Positions 1 to 13,400 of a stretch of DNA of 64,000 nucleotides are shown in pieces (within the stretch, counting starts at the first letter, position 1; every line of letters starts with the position of its first letter). The stretch is from Balaenoptera acutorostrata (lineage: Eukaryota; Chordata; Mammalia; Artiodactyla; Balaenopteridae). The stretch spans positions 68,014,128-68,078,127 of the forward strand of contig NC_080067.1 of the NCBI RefSeq assembly GCF_949987535.1, read 5' to 3'. Position numbers and translations under genes: made by a program. A model generated the notes under the pieces. The model did not search any database and had not been told where the DNA came from. It saw only the letters and a list, made by a program, of their open reading frames with translations.

Positions 1-287
1 TTCTCTAGTTGCAGTGAGCAGGGGCTACTGTTTGTTGCGGTGCGCAGGCTTCTCATTGGGGTGGCTTCTCTTGTTGCAGAGCACGGGCTCTAGGCACGCG
101 GGCTTCAGTAGTTGTGGCTCATGGGCTCAGTAGTTGTGGCTCACGGGCTCTAGAGAGCAGGCTCAGTAGTTGTGGCGCACAGGCTTAGTTGCTCCGCAGC
201 ATGTGGGATCTTCCTGAACCAGGGCTCAAACCTGTGTCCCCTGCATTGGTAGGCAGATTCTTAACAACTGCGCCACCAGGGAAGCCC
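1..287 (-). repeat. CHR-type tRNA-derived SINE, cut by the window edge
   Basis: The right end is the reverse complement of the SINE head (GGGCTTCCCTGGTGGCGCAG), followed leftward by box-B-like text and the usual body. The A-rich 3' tail lies outside the window. The body contains repeated 'cagtagttgtggctca' units, a duplication seen in some members. It sits against an L2 fragment. Confidence 0.9.
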
Positions 288-299
288 TCCTAAAATATC

Positions 300-1236
300 T
301 TAGACCTGCCCACTTCTCTCCATCCCCACAGCCACCACCCTAGTCCGAGCCGCCATCTTCCTCTGCCTGACCACTGCACAGCTTCCTCTCTGATCTCCCT
401 GTTTCCACCCTTTCCTCCTCCCATTCTTCTTCCCCAGAGAAGCCATGTTAATCTGATAAAGTAATGGCTCTGCTTCAAACCCTAGCTCTCAGGGAGGCCT
501 TTTTTTTTAAATTAAATTTTTATTGGAGTATAGTTGATTTAGAATGATGTGTTAGTTTCTGCTGTACAGCAAAGTGAATCTGTTATACATATACACATAT
601 CCACTCTTTTTAAGATTCTTTTCCTATGTAGGCAATTACAGAGTATTGAGTAGAGTTCCCTATGCTATACAGTAGGTCCTTATTATCTATTTCATATATA
701 GTAGTGTGCATATGTCAATCCCAACCTTTCACCCCCGCCCAGGAAGGCCTTATGAATCTAAAAAAAAATTCCTCTCGTCCTCCACACCGATTTCCAAGCT
801 TCCTTTTGGCCCCCCTCAGTCTCCAACTCTACACTTAAGTTATTCTGAACTTCTTTCGGCTTCCTCCAATAAATATGTTTCTCTTGCCCCTGGGACTTCA
901 CACAAAGAGTGTTTGCTCTGCCTGAAACTGCCCCCGCCAAACACACCTCCTTCACCTACTACTCATCTTTCACATTTCAGCTTGAATGTCATTTCCTCAG
1001 GGCCAGACATAGCCGTCCCTCTCACATGTGCTCCAGCAGCTCTGTCCTTCCTCCATAATAATAAGTTACACTCTGCTGTGATAACTTCATGCCTGCTTCC
1101 ATCGCTAAACTAGCTCCTAGAGAACACAAACCTCTGTCTTATCCATTGCTGTATCGCCAGAAGTTGCTAGAGTCTTTGGCTCAAAGAATGATGAAATACA
1201 CAGCTGAATGAATGAATGAATGAATGAATAAATAAA
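300..1236 (+). repeat. LINE-2 3' end, interrupted by an L1 fragment
   Basis: Both flanks of the L1 insertion read like the pyrimidine-rich 3' part of L2, and the right part ends in a (GAAT)n tail at about 1205-1236, the usual L2 3' terminus. The copy is strongly diverged. Short open frames here on either strand are not supported as genes. Confidence 0.65.
501..735 (-). repeat. LINE-1 3'-end fragment
   Basis: A T-run at about 501-510 (poly-A on the minus strand) is followed by 'attggagtatagttgattta' and 'ctatacagtaggtcct', text typical of the 3' end of cetartiodactyl/laurasiatherian L1. It interrupts the older L2, so it is the younger of the two. Confidence 0.7.
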
Positions 1237-1739
1237 CAAGCGGGAAGGCCCTCGTTGCAGGATGTGTCGCGGAGGACGCCCACCTGGTATTGCCTAAGGC
1301 GAGTTTAGTTAGTGTCAGGACGTGCCTGGAAACACAGCCACATGGCGGCGGCCCCGGGCACGTACAGACCGCACGGGGGCGCCCCCGGCTCGTTGTACGT
1401 GGATGACACCTCGCCGGACTCAGGTTCGGTTACTAATCGCCAATGGGCGACAGGAGGCGGGCTTCTCCCTCAGACGGACAGTATCGCTCCGCCCAATCAG
1501 ATTCATCTTTTCTTTGGCCCCGCCCACCCCAGGCCTCAGAGAATGAGGGTGGGCGTGATGGAGCCGCCGCCAACTGAACTCCGGCAGAGTGCTCTCGAGG
1601 CCGAACCAGCGCGCCTGGCGGTCTGTGAGTGGGCGGAGGGTGGCTAGGGGCGGGGCCTCAGAGATGACAGGCAGGAGGCCGGCCCCACCCCTCTCGTCCA
1701 GAGCGGCCTCGCCAGCGCTGGGGACAGCAGAAGTGAGTA

Positions 1740-2178
1740 CGTGAGCGGCGCAGCAAGAACCCAGCTCGGACCCCGGACGGCGCGCGCACCCGGAGTCCCC
1801 GATCCGAGTCGGGCCCGCAGCAGACCTCTGGATTACTGTGCACACCGAACTACCACCACTTGCGCACTCCCTCCCCGGGCCGCCTCCCCGAGTCCACTGG
1901 TTCCGAGCTCTCCAAGCGCCCCGGATCCTCCAGGACCGGTCCGTCCAGATTCCCCTGGGACCGACCTGCCCACATCCCTCAGCATCGCCCGGCTCAGGGC
2001 GCCGCCTCGGTCCCGGAGCCGCCTGCCTGGATTGCACCCTCTCCTTGCCTGGATCTCCTGGGACCACCGTGCGCGAGCCTTCTTCGGAGCCCGCCGAGCG
2101 GACCCTCCCGCGGGTGCCCGCAGCCCCGCCGGCGCGGCCCGGCGCGGCTCGGCTCGGCTCCCGGAGCCCGCCCCGGCC
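1740..2178 (+). other. EPHB3: EPHB3 5' UTR (start approximate)
   Basis: GC-rich leader immediately before the EPHB3 start codon. I found no ATG between 1740 and 2178, so the annotated start is the first AUG of the message. Its context is strong (G at -3 and G at +4). The left boundary is inferred, not seen. Confidence 0.55.
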
Positions 2179-2293
2179 ATGGCCCGAGCCCGCCCGCCGC
2201 CGCCGCCGCCGCCGCCGCCGGGGCTCCTGCCGCTGCTCTCTCCGCTGCTGCTGCTGCCCCTGCTGCTGCCGTCCGGCTGCCGGGCGCTGGAAG
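2179..2293 (+). CDS. EPHB3: EPHB3 coding exon 1: signal peptide
   Basis: Codes residues 1-38 plus one base. MARAR is followed by nine prolines encoded by a near-pure CCG run, then a leucine-rich hydrophobic core and SGCRALE near the cleavage site. The donor is aag|gtgagc. Start context is strong and it is the first AUG of the leader. Confidence 0.96.
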
Positions 2294-5200
2294 GTGAGCG
2301 GCGTCGGGGGGCGCGTCCAAGGGTTAAGGTGTCCGGGGTTGCCCGAGCGTGGGCCGGGAAGGGTCCGCGGTGTTGGTCCGATGCGGGCTGGGCGCACTTC
2401 GGAGGAGGCTCGGTCACCCGCGCCCTTTCCGGGGGCCGGAGGATGGGGTGGGGAGGACGCCCTCGGCGCTGCCTCGGAGGCTCCAGCTACCTCTGTGGCA
2501 GGCAGTCCGCCGGTTGCGGGATCGCGGGCAGCTCGACTCGGGAGAGCGTTCCCCGAAAGTCATGGCCCGGCCGTGAGCTTCTGAGGGAGTACCCCGCACT
2601 CAGGGCAGAGGAGCGGGGCCCTGGGCACCTCCTGGAGGCAAGGAAGTGTGGGCGACCCACCAGGCAAGGCGGGGGCTCTGAGGCTGATGCGGGGCTGTGG
2701 CGGGTGGAGGCGAAGCGGGACTCCCCAGGTTGAGGGGCGGCGTTGGTTCGGAACCCCTTGGAGTGATCTGTGAGAGTGTGAGTGCGTGCACCCCGCTTTG
2801 TCAGGGAATGGCTGCGGGGATGGAGAGGCGGGGGCCTGTTATTGTTTACGGTTTACGAGCGCCAACTACTCACGAGGTGCTGTGTGCACCGGCGTTGCAC
2901 GCGGCTCTGCGGCACCCCCTCTGCCTTCTAGCAGGACACCCCGAGTGCTGGGGTCTCCACCGAACCCCTGAGGTTCCGGGGCTTGTCCTGGGTAGTGCCG
3001 GAGCCGGTGCCTTACGCATTAGCCGGTGGGAAGAGGCCGGGCTTCTCTCGATGGGTTCTGTGAAACCTGCGGAGACTGCTGCTCAGGAGGTTGCTCCAAC
3101 TTCCAAACGACTGTGCTTGGATGGACAGCCCAAGTGTTTTTGGCCCCCGTGGGAGAGTTCACACACATCCACTTGACAAGCCTGAGGGGACAGAGGCACT
3201 GACACTGGTTAAACAATAGACAGACAGATGCAGACGCCAACGCACAGTTCCCAAAATTTTTGGAGCCATTAAATGAGGGAAGAAAAACCTTCCTTAGGTG
3301 GAGGGAAGGACACCACAGAAATTTGGGGGAAATTGGGATTATAGGCAGTACTTATATTTGGTATCTTTAACAAATCCAGTCACTTTCTTAGTTTAAAAAC
3401 AAACACATGAATTCCGTGTGACTTGGTTTGTTCATATGTTCACAATCGGTAAACTTAAAGGTTGGAAGGAAAAAAGAACAGAGTTCTGAGAGAAAGGCAT
3501 CCTCTGGTGCTTTCTCATTTTCTCCAGGGGAAAAAAAACATTCTTCTGAATGTCTTTTATCTCTGAGCCCATTGGTGCTGACAGACTGATTCACACGGGT
3601 GGACGCATGCAAATCCAGACAGACACACCGAGGTCGCGCCCACGCTTGTGCACGCTCACCCACATGTGTGTGATAGGATCACAGGCGTGAGAAACCGGTG
3701 TGGGGATTTGTTGTTGATTGCCTCAAGGGTGTGAGCCAGGGAGCCTGCTGGAGTTCCCAGGTCTGTGTCTTAGCCCAGGAGAGGCGACACAGGCACACGC
3801 ACTTACAGGACTGTGTGTGCCAGGCCCCAGAGCCCTTGTTGTGGGGTGTGGTGGGTGCTGATGCTGAGAGTGGAGTGGGGGGCGTGGTTTGGGTCAGGTG
3901 AGCAAGGGGTACCTGAAAAGGCTCACCCCTTCCTTCCTCCCTCCCTTCTTCCTCTTTCCCTTCCTTTCTTCCTCCTTTTCACCCCTCACAATCTGCTGGT
4001 CCCTCTAGACCCTAGCTGGCAGGCCCTAGCTGGGAGCTGACATCCAGGCCTCCAGGCCCAGGACCCGAGGGGCTGACCAGGAGGCAGAGGCGTGATGAGC
4101 TATAGCAGCCCAGGAAAGAGAGGACAATGGGGCCACTGCCCCTACTCTGTCCCCTCCTCCCTCAGGCTGTGAAGTGGGATCTGGGGCTATTCCCTGGCTG
4201 GGTGGGTGGTGGCTGGGAGGCCAGGCCAGTGTGGGGTGCCCCTAGGAAGGTAGCAGTGCCTCCCAAGTGTGACTTTCACGAGTTCCTTCACTTTCACCAT
4301 ATATGAGAACTTAGGGTCTTCCGTTGGCGTGACAATGAAAGGAAAAAGAGAGATGACGCCTCAGGGCACTGACCCCAGCCCAGTGGTCTACCTAACCACA
4401 CTCCTGCTTTCCCTCCCTGTGAGATGGGATAGTAGTTGAACCCACCTCCTAGGGCTGTTATGAAGATTGAATCCTTAATGTGTGTCAAGTGCTTAGCACA
4501 GCCATTGTTATTCAAGGATTAACTGTTATTATTATTACCCTAGGGTCTGCTCCTTGGGGAGCACCAGAAAGTGAAACTGGTGTGTACCCTTGCCCTGCTG
4601 GAGGGAGCTTAGAGGACGCAATAATGGGAGGAGGAAAAGTTGGTCTGGGGAGGAAGTTGTCCCCCCAACTCCTCCATCTCTCTCCAGCTTTGGGAGGGAG
4701 AGAATGGGATAGGAAGAGAGCTGGGTCAGGAGACAGCTGTCCTTGACTCCTGCCTGTACCCCATCCCTATTCTGGAGCTCGAATGGCGGGATGGGTGGAC
4801 CTGGGTGTCCTAGGCTGTGGCCAGAGGACAGGGCTAGGTGGGACGTCCAGCACTGAAGCTCCCTTCAGCCCCCCAAGCTTTATGGGTGGAGGATTTCACC
4901 CCCTTGCTCCATCCAGTCTTCCCTTTGGTTTTGCCAGGATTTGGTTTGCCCTTGGCCTTAGGGAGCCTTTAGGCTCTTGGCCTCTGAGGTCGTTATATTT
5001 AGGCCCAGGGTCCTTGAGCTGTGGGTGCTGTCCCTCATGGTCTCATTGATTAGATGCTGTCTAGCACCTGGTTGTTCTTCCTCCCTATACACTTGGGGTT
5101 CATGAAGATTCTGCATCCAAATATCTCATCAGTTTTCCATGAGGATGGAGCTAGGGTCCTTGCTTGTCCTCCTTGGTTGAAGAAACACCTCTCTTCTTGC

Positions 5201-7458
5201 CCTCTGATTGATTCCCACCTGCATACACACACAAACACACACACACCCACCAGAGACACACACAAATTGTCCTCGAATTTACCCTCACTCACAGGGAAAC
5301 AGGGCCCACTTTGTTGCTCACTCTCCTTTCAGGTAATGTTCTCCAGTCCCCCAAGCCAAGACCATTCTCCCCTTCAGGACCATGAACCAGGGAGTGGGGT
5401 CCAGTAGGTGAGCGGACCAGGAACAGGGCGTGGGATAGGAAGGATGTCTGGACCATAGGGTCGTTATACCGCAGATAGGACGAGGAGGTCCCTGCTGGGA
5501 AGAGACCCTTTTGAGAAAAAAGAAACAGTTACCAGATGTAAGAGGTGGGGCTGGACAGCCTTCTCCCAGGCAAGCCCTGTAGCTGAGTTGCTGCTGTAGT
5601 GGAAGCAGGCCCTGGTGGGGGAGAGGCAGTGTGTGACCCATCTCTTTCTCAGAGGCAGCAGCAGCGACCACTGAGTAGGTGGCAGCCGAGAGGGGACAGC
5701 GGGCTGGGGTTTCTGTGGCTTCCTCACTTGTTCAGTGGCCTCTGGCTCACCAGCCCCCCCGCCCCGCCCGTGTTTGTCTTGAGCTGGCACCTCAGAGCTG
5801 CGACAAGGGACAGCAGCAGGGATTTGGGGGAACCAGTTTGCCCGTCACTGTCTTCCCTTTAACCAGAACTGCTGCCACCGCTGCCACTGTGGCCTCAGCG
5901 GCAGCGAGCTAACCCAAAGCTACCGTGGGCAAGGCCTCCGCCACCCGCCTTACACTAATTAAACAGCATGAAGAGGCTGAATCACCAGGCCTGCATAGTT
6001 TGAAAATTGTAGCCCTGCCTGTTGTGCTGAGTCAAACTGGTTTGTCGGGATTGGGCAGCTGGGAGTGGGGGGAGGGAGACTGGATACATCTGGGCACCTG
6101 ATGGGGTGGGAGAGGCCCCCTGTCCCAAAGGCTGGCCCTGGCATCGGGTCTCCTGTTGCCTCTCTGCCCCCAGACTCCTGGTCAGACCCGCTGTGGCTGG
6201 GATCGCAGGGAAGGGCTCAAAGGCTAGCTGTTCATCCGTCCTTCTGGCTGCTGGCAGGGCCACAACTGGGGTTGGGGGTATGGATGAGCACTGAGGCATT
6301 TGGGCTCCTGTCCTGTGCTTCTTCCTCCCTTCTCCTCCCTCTCAGGTTTATTTAATTATAAATCTCCATGATCTGAGGGGAAGAATGAAAAACAAAATGT
6401 GTTCTGTTCTGGGATGCTCCCCTCTCCTCCATCCCAGACTGGAGGCCCTTGGGGCCATGGCAGGGGGAGGGAGAGGTGGCCCTCCAGGTCCCATGGCAGG
6501 GTCTGCTTAAGACCCCTTTCTCCCCGGGCTGACCACCCTGAGTGTGCAGGTTGGTACACGCGTGTACACACACTGACACGCAGGGGAGGAGCAGGATGGG
6601 AGAAGACGGGACAGATCCCTTGGATTGGTTGGCTGAGGTAGGGACCCCAGGTGGAAGAGGGGGACCAACTCCGAGGTGACTGGGAGTTTTCTCCCTCTCT
6701 TTGCAGGCAGGGTTCCAGGGTGTGCCTTCTTGCCCGGACCCTGCCCCTCTGTCCTCCTGCCCCTGCACGCGCTGCTGGCCCAGCCCAGGAGCGTGACCTT
6801 TCCCACCACCTCAACGTCCTCGGTCTGGAGTTTGGGCCGGTGGGTTTCTTGCTCCTGTCTCTAGATTTTTTGGATTCTCTGGTCTCACTGGCATGCCTGT
6901 TCCCAGGGTGGGGTGCTCTGTGTGACTTGGGGCTTGGGGTTGCTGTGGGGTCTGGCAGTTCCATAAGGTTGTGTGTCCCTGGCCCTTCACTAGGGCAGGT
7001 GGCAGGCTCCCAGCACCAGGGCGGCCCAGTGAGGCCCTCAGATACAGGCTGGGTGCCCACGATGTTCTCCTCCTGCTGGGCCCCCAACTTACATGTTGCC
7101 CAAAGCTCCTGAGGCTAAATGCTTTCATAGTGCCACCCCCTCCCCAAGGGCTTAGTGCTGGGGACGGTGCCATTGTGCTGGCAGGGAAGTGGCCTGCTGC
7201 TTGGGCAAGGGCTGTACCTGGGGAAGCTGCACCCAGCCACACCCAGAATCATCTTCACGCCCCTGCCCCACCCCTAGCCTCGTGACCTGTGACAGCTCCT
7301 GCCTGGGTCAGGGCCACAGGAAGCCGGTCTGGGGCTTGTTGCTTCCCTGAGCCTCCGGCCGAGGCTTCCCCAGTACCTTTGCTTTCTTAGCAGACAGTGC
7401 CCTCTCCCAACTCTCCCTCCACCCCACTTGAAAACTCACCTCATAGAAAGAACGTGCT

Positions 7459-7499
<41 letters not shown>

Positions 7500-10400
7500 A
7501 TGTGCATGGAGGATGCACCGCTGAGGCTTTACACAACCTCTAGATGTTGAGACTTATACTGTGTCTGCATGCTCCTATGGAATGTTTTGGTGCAAATGGG
7601 CATCTGTGCGTGTGCAGCTGATGCTAGTTGTGTGTGACTGTGTAAGAGCATGTCACCGTGTCTGTACAGGGAAACTGGTGTTTGTGTTTGCACTTGACTA
7701 CACTCAAGACTGACTTGTGGTTGGCAATAGTGTGCAGTTGGGTGTGTAGGGAGAACGCACTGTTGAATGCACGTGCCCTCACGTATGCATATGTCTCAGG
7801 AAATCCGCACATCTCTGAGGGCTGTGAGAGTGAGTCTTTGCCTAAGGCAAGCCCAATCTGTGTGTAGGAAAGACTCATTGTATATGAATGTCTCAGGAAG
7901 ACTGATCTGCTTGTACCATATGCATCTGTGTGTCCGTGAAAGACAGACTGTGGCTGTGTGTGAAGTCGCGTGTGTGTTTGCGGGTGGCTGTGGCTTTGTG
8001 TGTTTTTGTCCATCATACGTGTGACTTGTCGCTGTTTGGCCCCAGTGGCGGGAACGAGCCCAGCCGCTGAGAACTGGGTGATGTGTGTGCGTCTGTGTGT
8101 GCACAGGCGGGGGCCACACAGCTGCTGCCACGTGGCTGTTCCCCGCGGCCCTGTGAAACCTGAAAGGGGTGCTGCTTTCCTTCTGAGCATTGAAGCCCCG
8201 GTCCCAGAACATCCCAGAAAGGCCTGGTGGCCACTTCCCTGCTTGCTTCGTGGGTTGGTGGGGTTCCCTGCGGGGCTGTATCAGGGAGCAGCCACATGGT
8301 GGGACAGAGGAGGGTGCGGGTGCAGTTGGCAGCTGGAGAGTGTGGAGATTGCTCCCTCATTCCTCTTTTGTCCTTGTCTCCTGTACCTGTGTCCTTTACC
8401 CCCGCGTGTGTGTACCTACACACACCCCCACACCCACACATGCCACACACATAGAAAAGGTGGGTTCTGTTGGGCTGGGTCTCTCCCTGCCCCACCCCCC
8501 AGACAGATGGATTCTGGGACCCCCCCCACGTTCTTCCTGAGGCTGGGACCCAGGCACCTCAGGGTCTACCTCTTGCTGAAGCAAAGGCCCCTCTCCTCCC
8601 CCAGAGAGCAAGCCCCCTCCCCACCAGGGTGACCGAGCCCTTCCTCAGGCACACATGACTCGAAATCTAAGTCCTCTCCTCATTAATGGGAAAAATGTGC
8701 CGAGATTGAGCGATGGCCAAGGCTGAGCGATGGCCGAGGGCCCATCCCCGCCCCCTCCCTCTCTCGCTCCCCAGAAATTAAACAGAAACGAAGAGCCTAC
8801 CCCACCAACCTCCCCCCGCCCCCTCCCCCCACTGCTCCTCTCCGAGCCGGCGCAGGGCTTGTTTTAAACTGCGGAGGAATCTGGCTGGAGGGGGGAGGGG
8901 CTGAATATTTGGGTTTAAACAGTTCCAGATGGGTTTGGCACTGGCTGAGCAGAAGGAAGTGAGGGAGATGGAGGAGGGAGGCAGCGCGAGGGAGCGGTGG
9001 GAGCCCTGGCCTGCTCGGCGGCGGCCGGCGGGCGGCGGGCAGACAAGCAGGCGGACTGGCTGGGGGGAGGGGGTGCGCTTGGCTCGCCGGCTCCCAGGGA
9101 CAGCGGTACTCCGGGCCGCGGGCTAGCGAAGAGGCTACTTGGCAGCCTCCCTCTCTGTCTCTGTGTCTGTCTCCTGGGGCCTCCTTGTCTCTGCATCTCG
9201 CTGTCTTTTGTAGTCCACCGCCGGCCATCCCGGCTGTCTGGTCCTAGCCAGCCGGCTCGGCACATCCCTCCAGTTCGGTGCCGCCCACCATCCGCCTGCT
9301 CCGCCCGCCTGTCTCCCTCCCTGCCTGTCTCTGGGCCCCTGCTTCTGCCCATCCCCTCTTCCCTCCCGTACCCCTCTACCCCCCTGCTAAATGTCTGTGT
9401 CTGTCTGTCTGCCAGAGGGGCCTGTCAGGCCACCGACGATGAAGCTGGGATAGCTCATCCTGCAGCCGGGCCCTCCAGGGACCAGCTGCTGCTGCAGGAA
9501 GACGAGGGAGCCTCACTCCCCGAAGTGAATTGCTGCTGCTCGCTGCTCCCTTTGCCTCACATGAGGGCCTGGGGCCACAGCTGCCTCATCCACCATCCTA
9601 GGCTCAGACCCAGACTGCAGGAGACTGCCGAAGGCCGCAAGCCTGGAGCCTGTGGGGTGTGGGTCTTTCCCTTCCTGGATACCTCCAGCCTGCCGCATTG
9701 TTGATGTAGAGGCCTTCAGAAGTTCTGGGGCGGCCCTGCCCCATTCCAGCTTGGAGTTGAGGGGAGAACTGCTGGCTGTCTTCCAGGCTATGGGAAAGGA
9801 CTTGGGGCCTCTTTCCTGCTCCTAGGTCTAATGTTGGGGTCACACTGTCAGAGAGGAGAGTTTTCAAGCCAGAACCCAGATCCAGGTTCCTAGGGGAGCA
9901 AGTTTACGTCAGAAACATTAATAGGCCCCTCCTGTGGCCAAGCAAAAGGAAACAGATAAAAAAATCCAAAGCCCAGAACAGGATCAATGCTGTGACAAAG
10001 CACCTGGCCCTGGATGCATCAAGGAAGGCATCCAACCCTGACTTGGTGGTTCCGGGAAGGCTTCCTGGAGGAGGTGACATCTTGGTTGGGACTTAAAGTA
10101 TACACAGGAGCTTTCCAGGCTTTCTCTGTTCCCCCTTTACAGAGGGGCATATTGCAGTCAGAGTGCCCTGGTTAAGGGGTTAGTTGTGGAATCAGATAGA
10201 CCTGAATTTGAGTCACCTTTCAACTTTTCACCTCAAGTCCTAACAGTTTTACCTTACACCCTATATGTACTGTATCTGGGCGTCAGTTTTCTCATATGTA
10301 AAAGAGGTACGCCAACAGTACTTTTATCCAAGGATTGCAGGAAGAACTGAACTAGCTCTAGAGGAACTAGTCTGGGCCTTGGTGGCCCTCACCCCATCCT

Positions 10401-13400
10401 CAAAGAGCATTCCTGTCCTGTCCTCCAGAGGTGGTCTGTGGGAGGCTGGGTGAGAGTGGGCTCTGGCCTGTGACTGCTCTTCCCTTCCCCTGGGCGTGTG
10501 TGGAGCTGGGCCTTTGTGCTGGGAGTGGAGTCAGGGGAGGCCTGAGCAGCAGGGTCTGAAGCACACGGCCCTTTGTTCCAGGATAAAGGCCCTGCCAGCC
10601 CCTTTGTGTGGAGATTAGCAGAGCCTGTAGGTGTGTGAACTGGCCCTGGCTTCTGCCTCATTAACCCAGACCTGGGGTCAGCAGCTGACACCCACTCCCA
10701 ACTGGCCCGACAAGACATCTTTGGGGCTAGACATCTCTGGGGGTGGCTGCAGGGTCTCCTCTGGGCCAGGGGAGCTGAGGGTTTGGGGAACTTGGGGGTG
10801 GGGTGGGAGTACCTGGTGGGAATCAATGTCTGGCGTCCTGGCCTTTCCTGGGCAACCTTCTCTTTCTCTTCGTCCTAAACTTGGCCCCTGACCTTTTTTC
10901 TCCTTTTGCTCCCCCAGAGACCCTCATGGATACAAAATGGGTGACGTCTGAGTTGGCATGGACATCTCATCCAGAAAGTGGGGTAAGACTTCCCCACCAT
11001 TTCTCCCGAGTGTTGGTTGCCAATTAACCCCTGCAGCAGGGCTCAAGAAGGACTGCCTCTGCCCACTGCTTGTCAGTTCCCCCTCTTGCGGCATCCCCAT
11101 CCTCTTCATCTGTCACCTTCCTCCTTTGCCTGATGGTCCATTTCTGTGAGTGTTTTCATCTCTGACTCTTCAGCCTGCCTCTGTCCCCCCTCCCCCATAC
11201 ACACCATCTTTGTCTCATTCTCCCTCTGCCCACCCCCCAGCCTGTCTTCAGCCTATTTCCCTCTCCTGCCTGACAGCCCTTTGCATGTCTGTCCTGACCA
11301 TCTCCCTCCTTCCTGGGTGCTTGGGAACAAGGAAACCTTGGTTCCAGATCTCTGACTTGCTGTGTGACCCTGAGCAAGACAGTTTGCCTTTCTGGGCCTC
11401 CATTTCTTGACTGTTACATTCCTGTAGTCCTGACATCTCTAAAGTGTTCTAATTAACCTCCCTAGATGTCCTTCACAACTACACTGAGTTCTGGAACACT
11501 GGATTTGGGTGACATTACAGGCCCTTAGTCACCAGACCTGACTCTGTGACCTTGGGCAAGTCCCTGCCTTTGTGAGTCTTGACTTTCTCTCCTCTGGAGT
11601 GGGGACAACAGATGTACTGGATAGGCCAAGAAGTTCGTTTGGGTTTTTCCGTGAGATGTTATGGAAAAAGCTGAACGAACTTTTTGGCCAACCCAATACC
11701 TTATTAAGGAGCTGTGAAGGTTAAATGTGATGGTAATAGTGATAACCAATGTTTATTGAGTGCTTGCTCTATCTATATCAGGCATTGGTGCAAGCCCATT
11801 ACATATATTAAACTGATTTAATTCCTCACAGCCTCATTTACTTGCAATTAGTCCCACTTTATAGACAATGAAATTGAGGCATAAAGATAATAAACATTAT
11901 AGCTAATTCTCACATAGTACTTACCAAGTGCCCCATTCTAAGTGCTGTAGTCATTTAAAGTCATTTATTCCTTATACATCTTTCTTCTTACCATGTTACA
12001 GATGGGGAAGTGGGGGCACAGGGAGGTTAAGTGACTTACCTGTAGTCACACCACAAGCAGAGAACTGGGATTTGAACCCACGTAGTCTGTGTGCTCAACC
12101 ACTACACCATGGAAGCATCTCTGTGAAGTAAATATAGCAGATCTGTGCATGTGGTGAGCACCCGGCAAATGCCGGTGCTTACTCTCTGTCTTTTTCACTT
12201 GCACAGTGGGAAGAGGTGAGCGGCTATGACGAGGCCATGAACCCCATCCGCACGTACCAGGTGTGTAACGTGCGCGAGTCAAGCCAGAACAACTGGCTTC
12301 GCACAGGGTTCATCTGGCGGCAGGACGTGCAGCGGGTCTACGTGGAGCTCAAGTTCACTGTGCGTGACTGCAACAGCATCCCCAACATCCCTGGCTCCTG
12401 CAAGGAGACCTTCAACCTCTTCTACTATGAGGCTGACAGCGACGTGGCCTCGGCCTCCTCTCCCTTCTGGATGGAGAACCCCTACGTGAAGGTGGACACC
12501 ATCGCGCCCGATGAGAGCTTCTCGCGGCTCGATGCCGGCCGTGTCAACACCAAGGTGCGCAGCTTCGGGCCGCTCTCCAAGGCCGGCTTCTACTTGGCCT
12601 TCCAGGACCAGGGCGCCTGCATGTCGCTCATCTCCGTGCGTGCCTTCTACAAGAAGTGCGCATCCACCACCGCAGGCTTCGCGCTCTTCCCCGAGACCCT
12701 CACTGGGGCTGAGCCCACCTCACTGGTCATTGCCCCTGGCACCTGCATCGCCAACGCCGTGGAGGTGTCAGTACCCCTCAAGCTCTACTGCAACGGTGAC
12801 GGGGAGTGGATGGTGCCTGTGGGTGCCTGCACCTGTGCCACCGGCCACGAGCCAGCTGCCAAGGAGTCCCAGTGCCGCCGTGAGTGGGGACTGGCCTGGG
12901 GAGGGTCTGGGCCACAGCCGCCCGCTGCCCCCTACCCACCACTTCCTACCTGCCAGACAGGGAGGGCTGGCCTCAGGTCTGGGGCAGAGGGAGGAAAGGG
13001 AGGAGGGGTATCAGGTGCAGAAAACATGGTGCAAGGAGGGAGATGAGAGAAAATGAGGAGAAACACCAGGATACTAGGAGAAAAAAATGAAGCTAAAGAG
13101 AGAGGAAGGAAGACATGGAGAATCCTTGACAAGGAGGCACCTGAAGAACGTGCTCAGAGTCTCGGGAGGCCAGCAGAGACGCCTGTTTGTCCAGCACCAT
13201 GTTTACGTTTCACTCTGCAAGTATTAGGTGGGGCCCAGAGCTGCAGGCACCTCGTGCTTGGCCGTTTTACCTGGGGGGTCTCATCTGCATCTTGAGAAGC
13301 AGTATTTATAGCACAGAGGTTAGGGGCCCAGTCTCTGAAGTCCTGAGTCCTGACTCTGCCACTTACCATCTGTGAGACCTTGGGCAAGTTATTTAACTCT

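Larger units (their letters stand above)
1300..2560 (+). promoter_or_regulatory. EPHB3: EPHB3 CpG-island promoter
   Basis: A GC- and CpG-rich island covers the region upstream of exon 1, exon 1 itself and the start of intron 1. CCAAT boxes are visible at 1440-1444 and 1493-1497. GC boxes of Sp1 type lie near 1516-1526, 1629-1636 and 1646-1657. No TATA box stands at a fitting place, so a dispersed CpG-island start is likely. The exact start site cannot be read from sequence; about 1740 is an estimate from the usual leader length. Confidence 0.75.
2294..10917 (+). other. EPHB3: EPHB3 intron 1 (8.6 kb)
   Basis: Mostly unique sequence with low-complexity patches: pyrimidine-rich at 3930-3990, CA-rich near 5224-5265, (TG)n at 7464-7497, CA-rich at 8410-8450, and MIR-like fragments near 4405-4515 and 10170-10345. 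GC-rich segments near 5870-5960 and 8690-9130 are possible regulatory elements. No other exon or RNA gene is supported. Confidence 0.9.

Noticed and set aside
1420..2417. Long Arg/Gly/Pro-rich open frames on the minus strand over the promoter and exon 1
   Set aside because: They follow from GC-rich, stop-poor CpG-island sequence and are antisense to a well-supported exon; no known protein resembles them.
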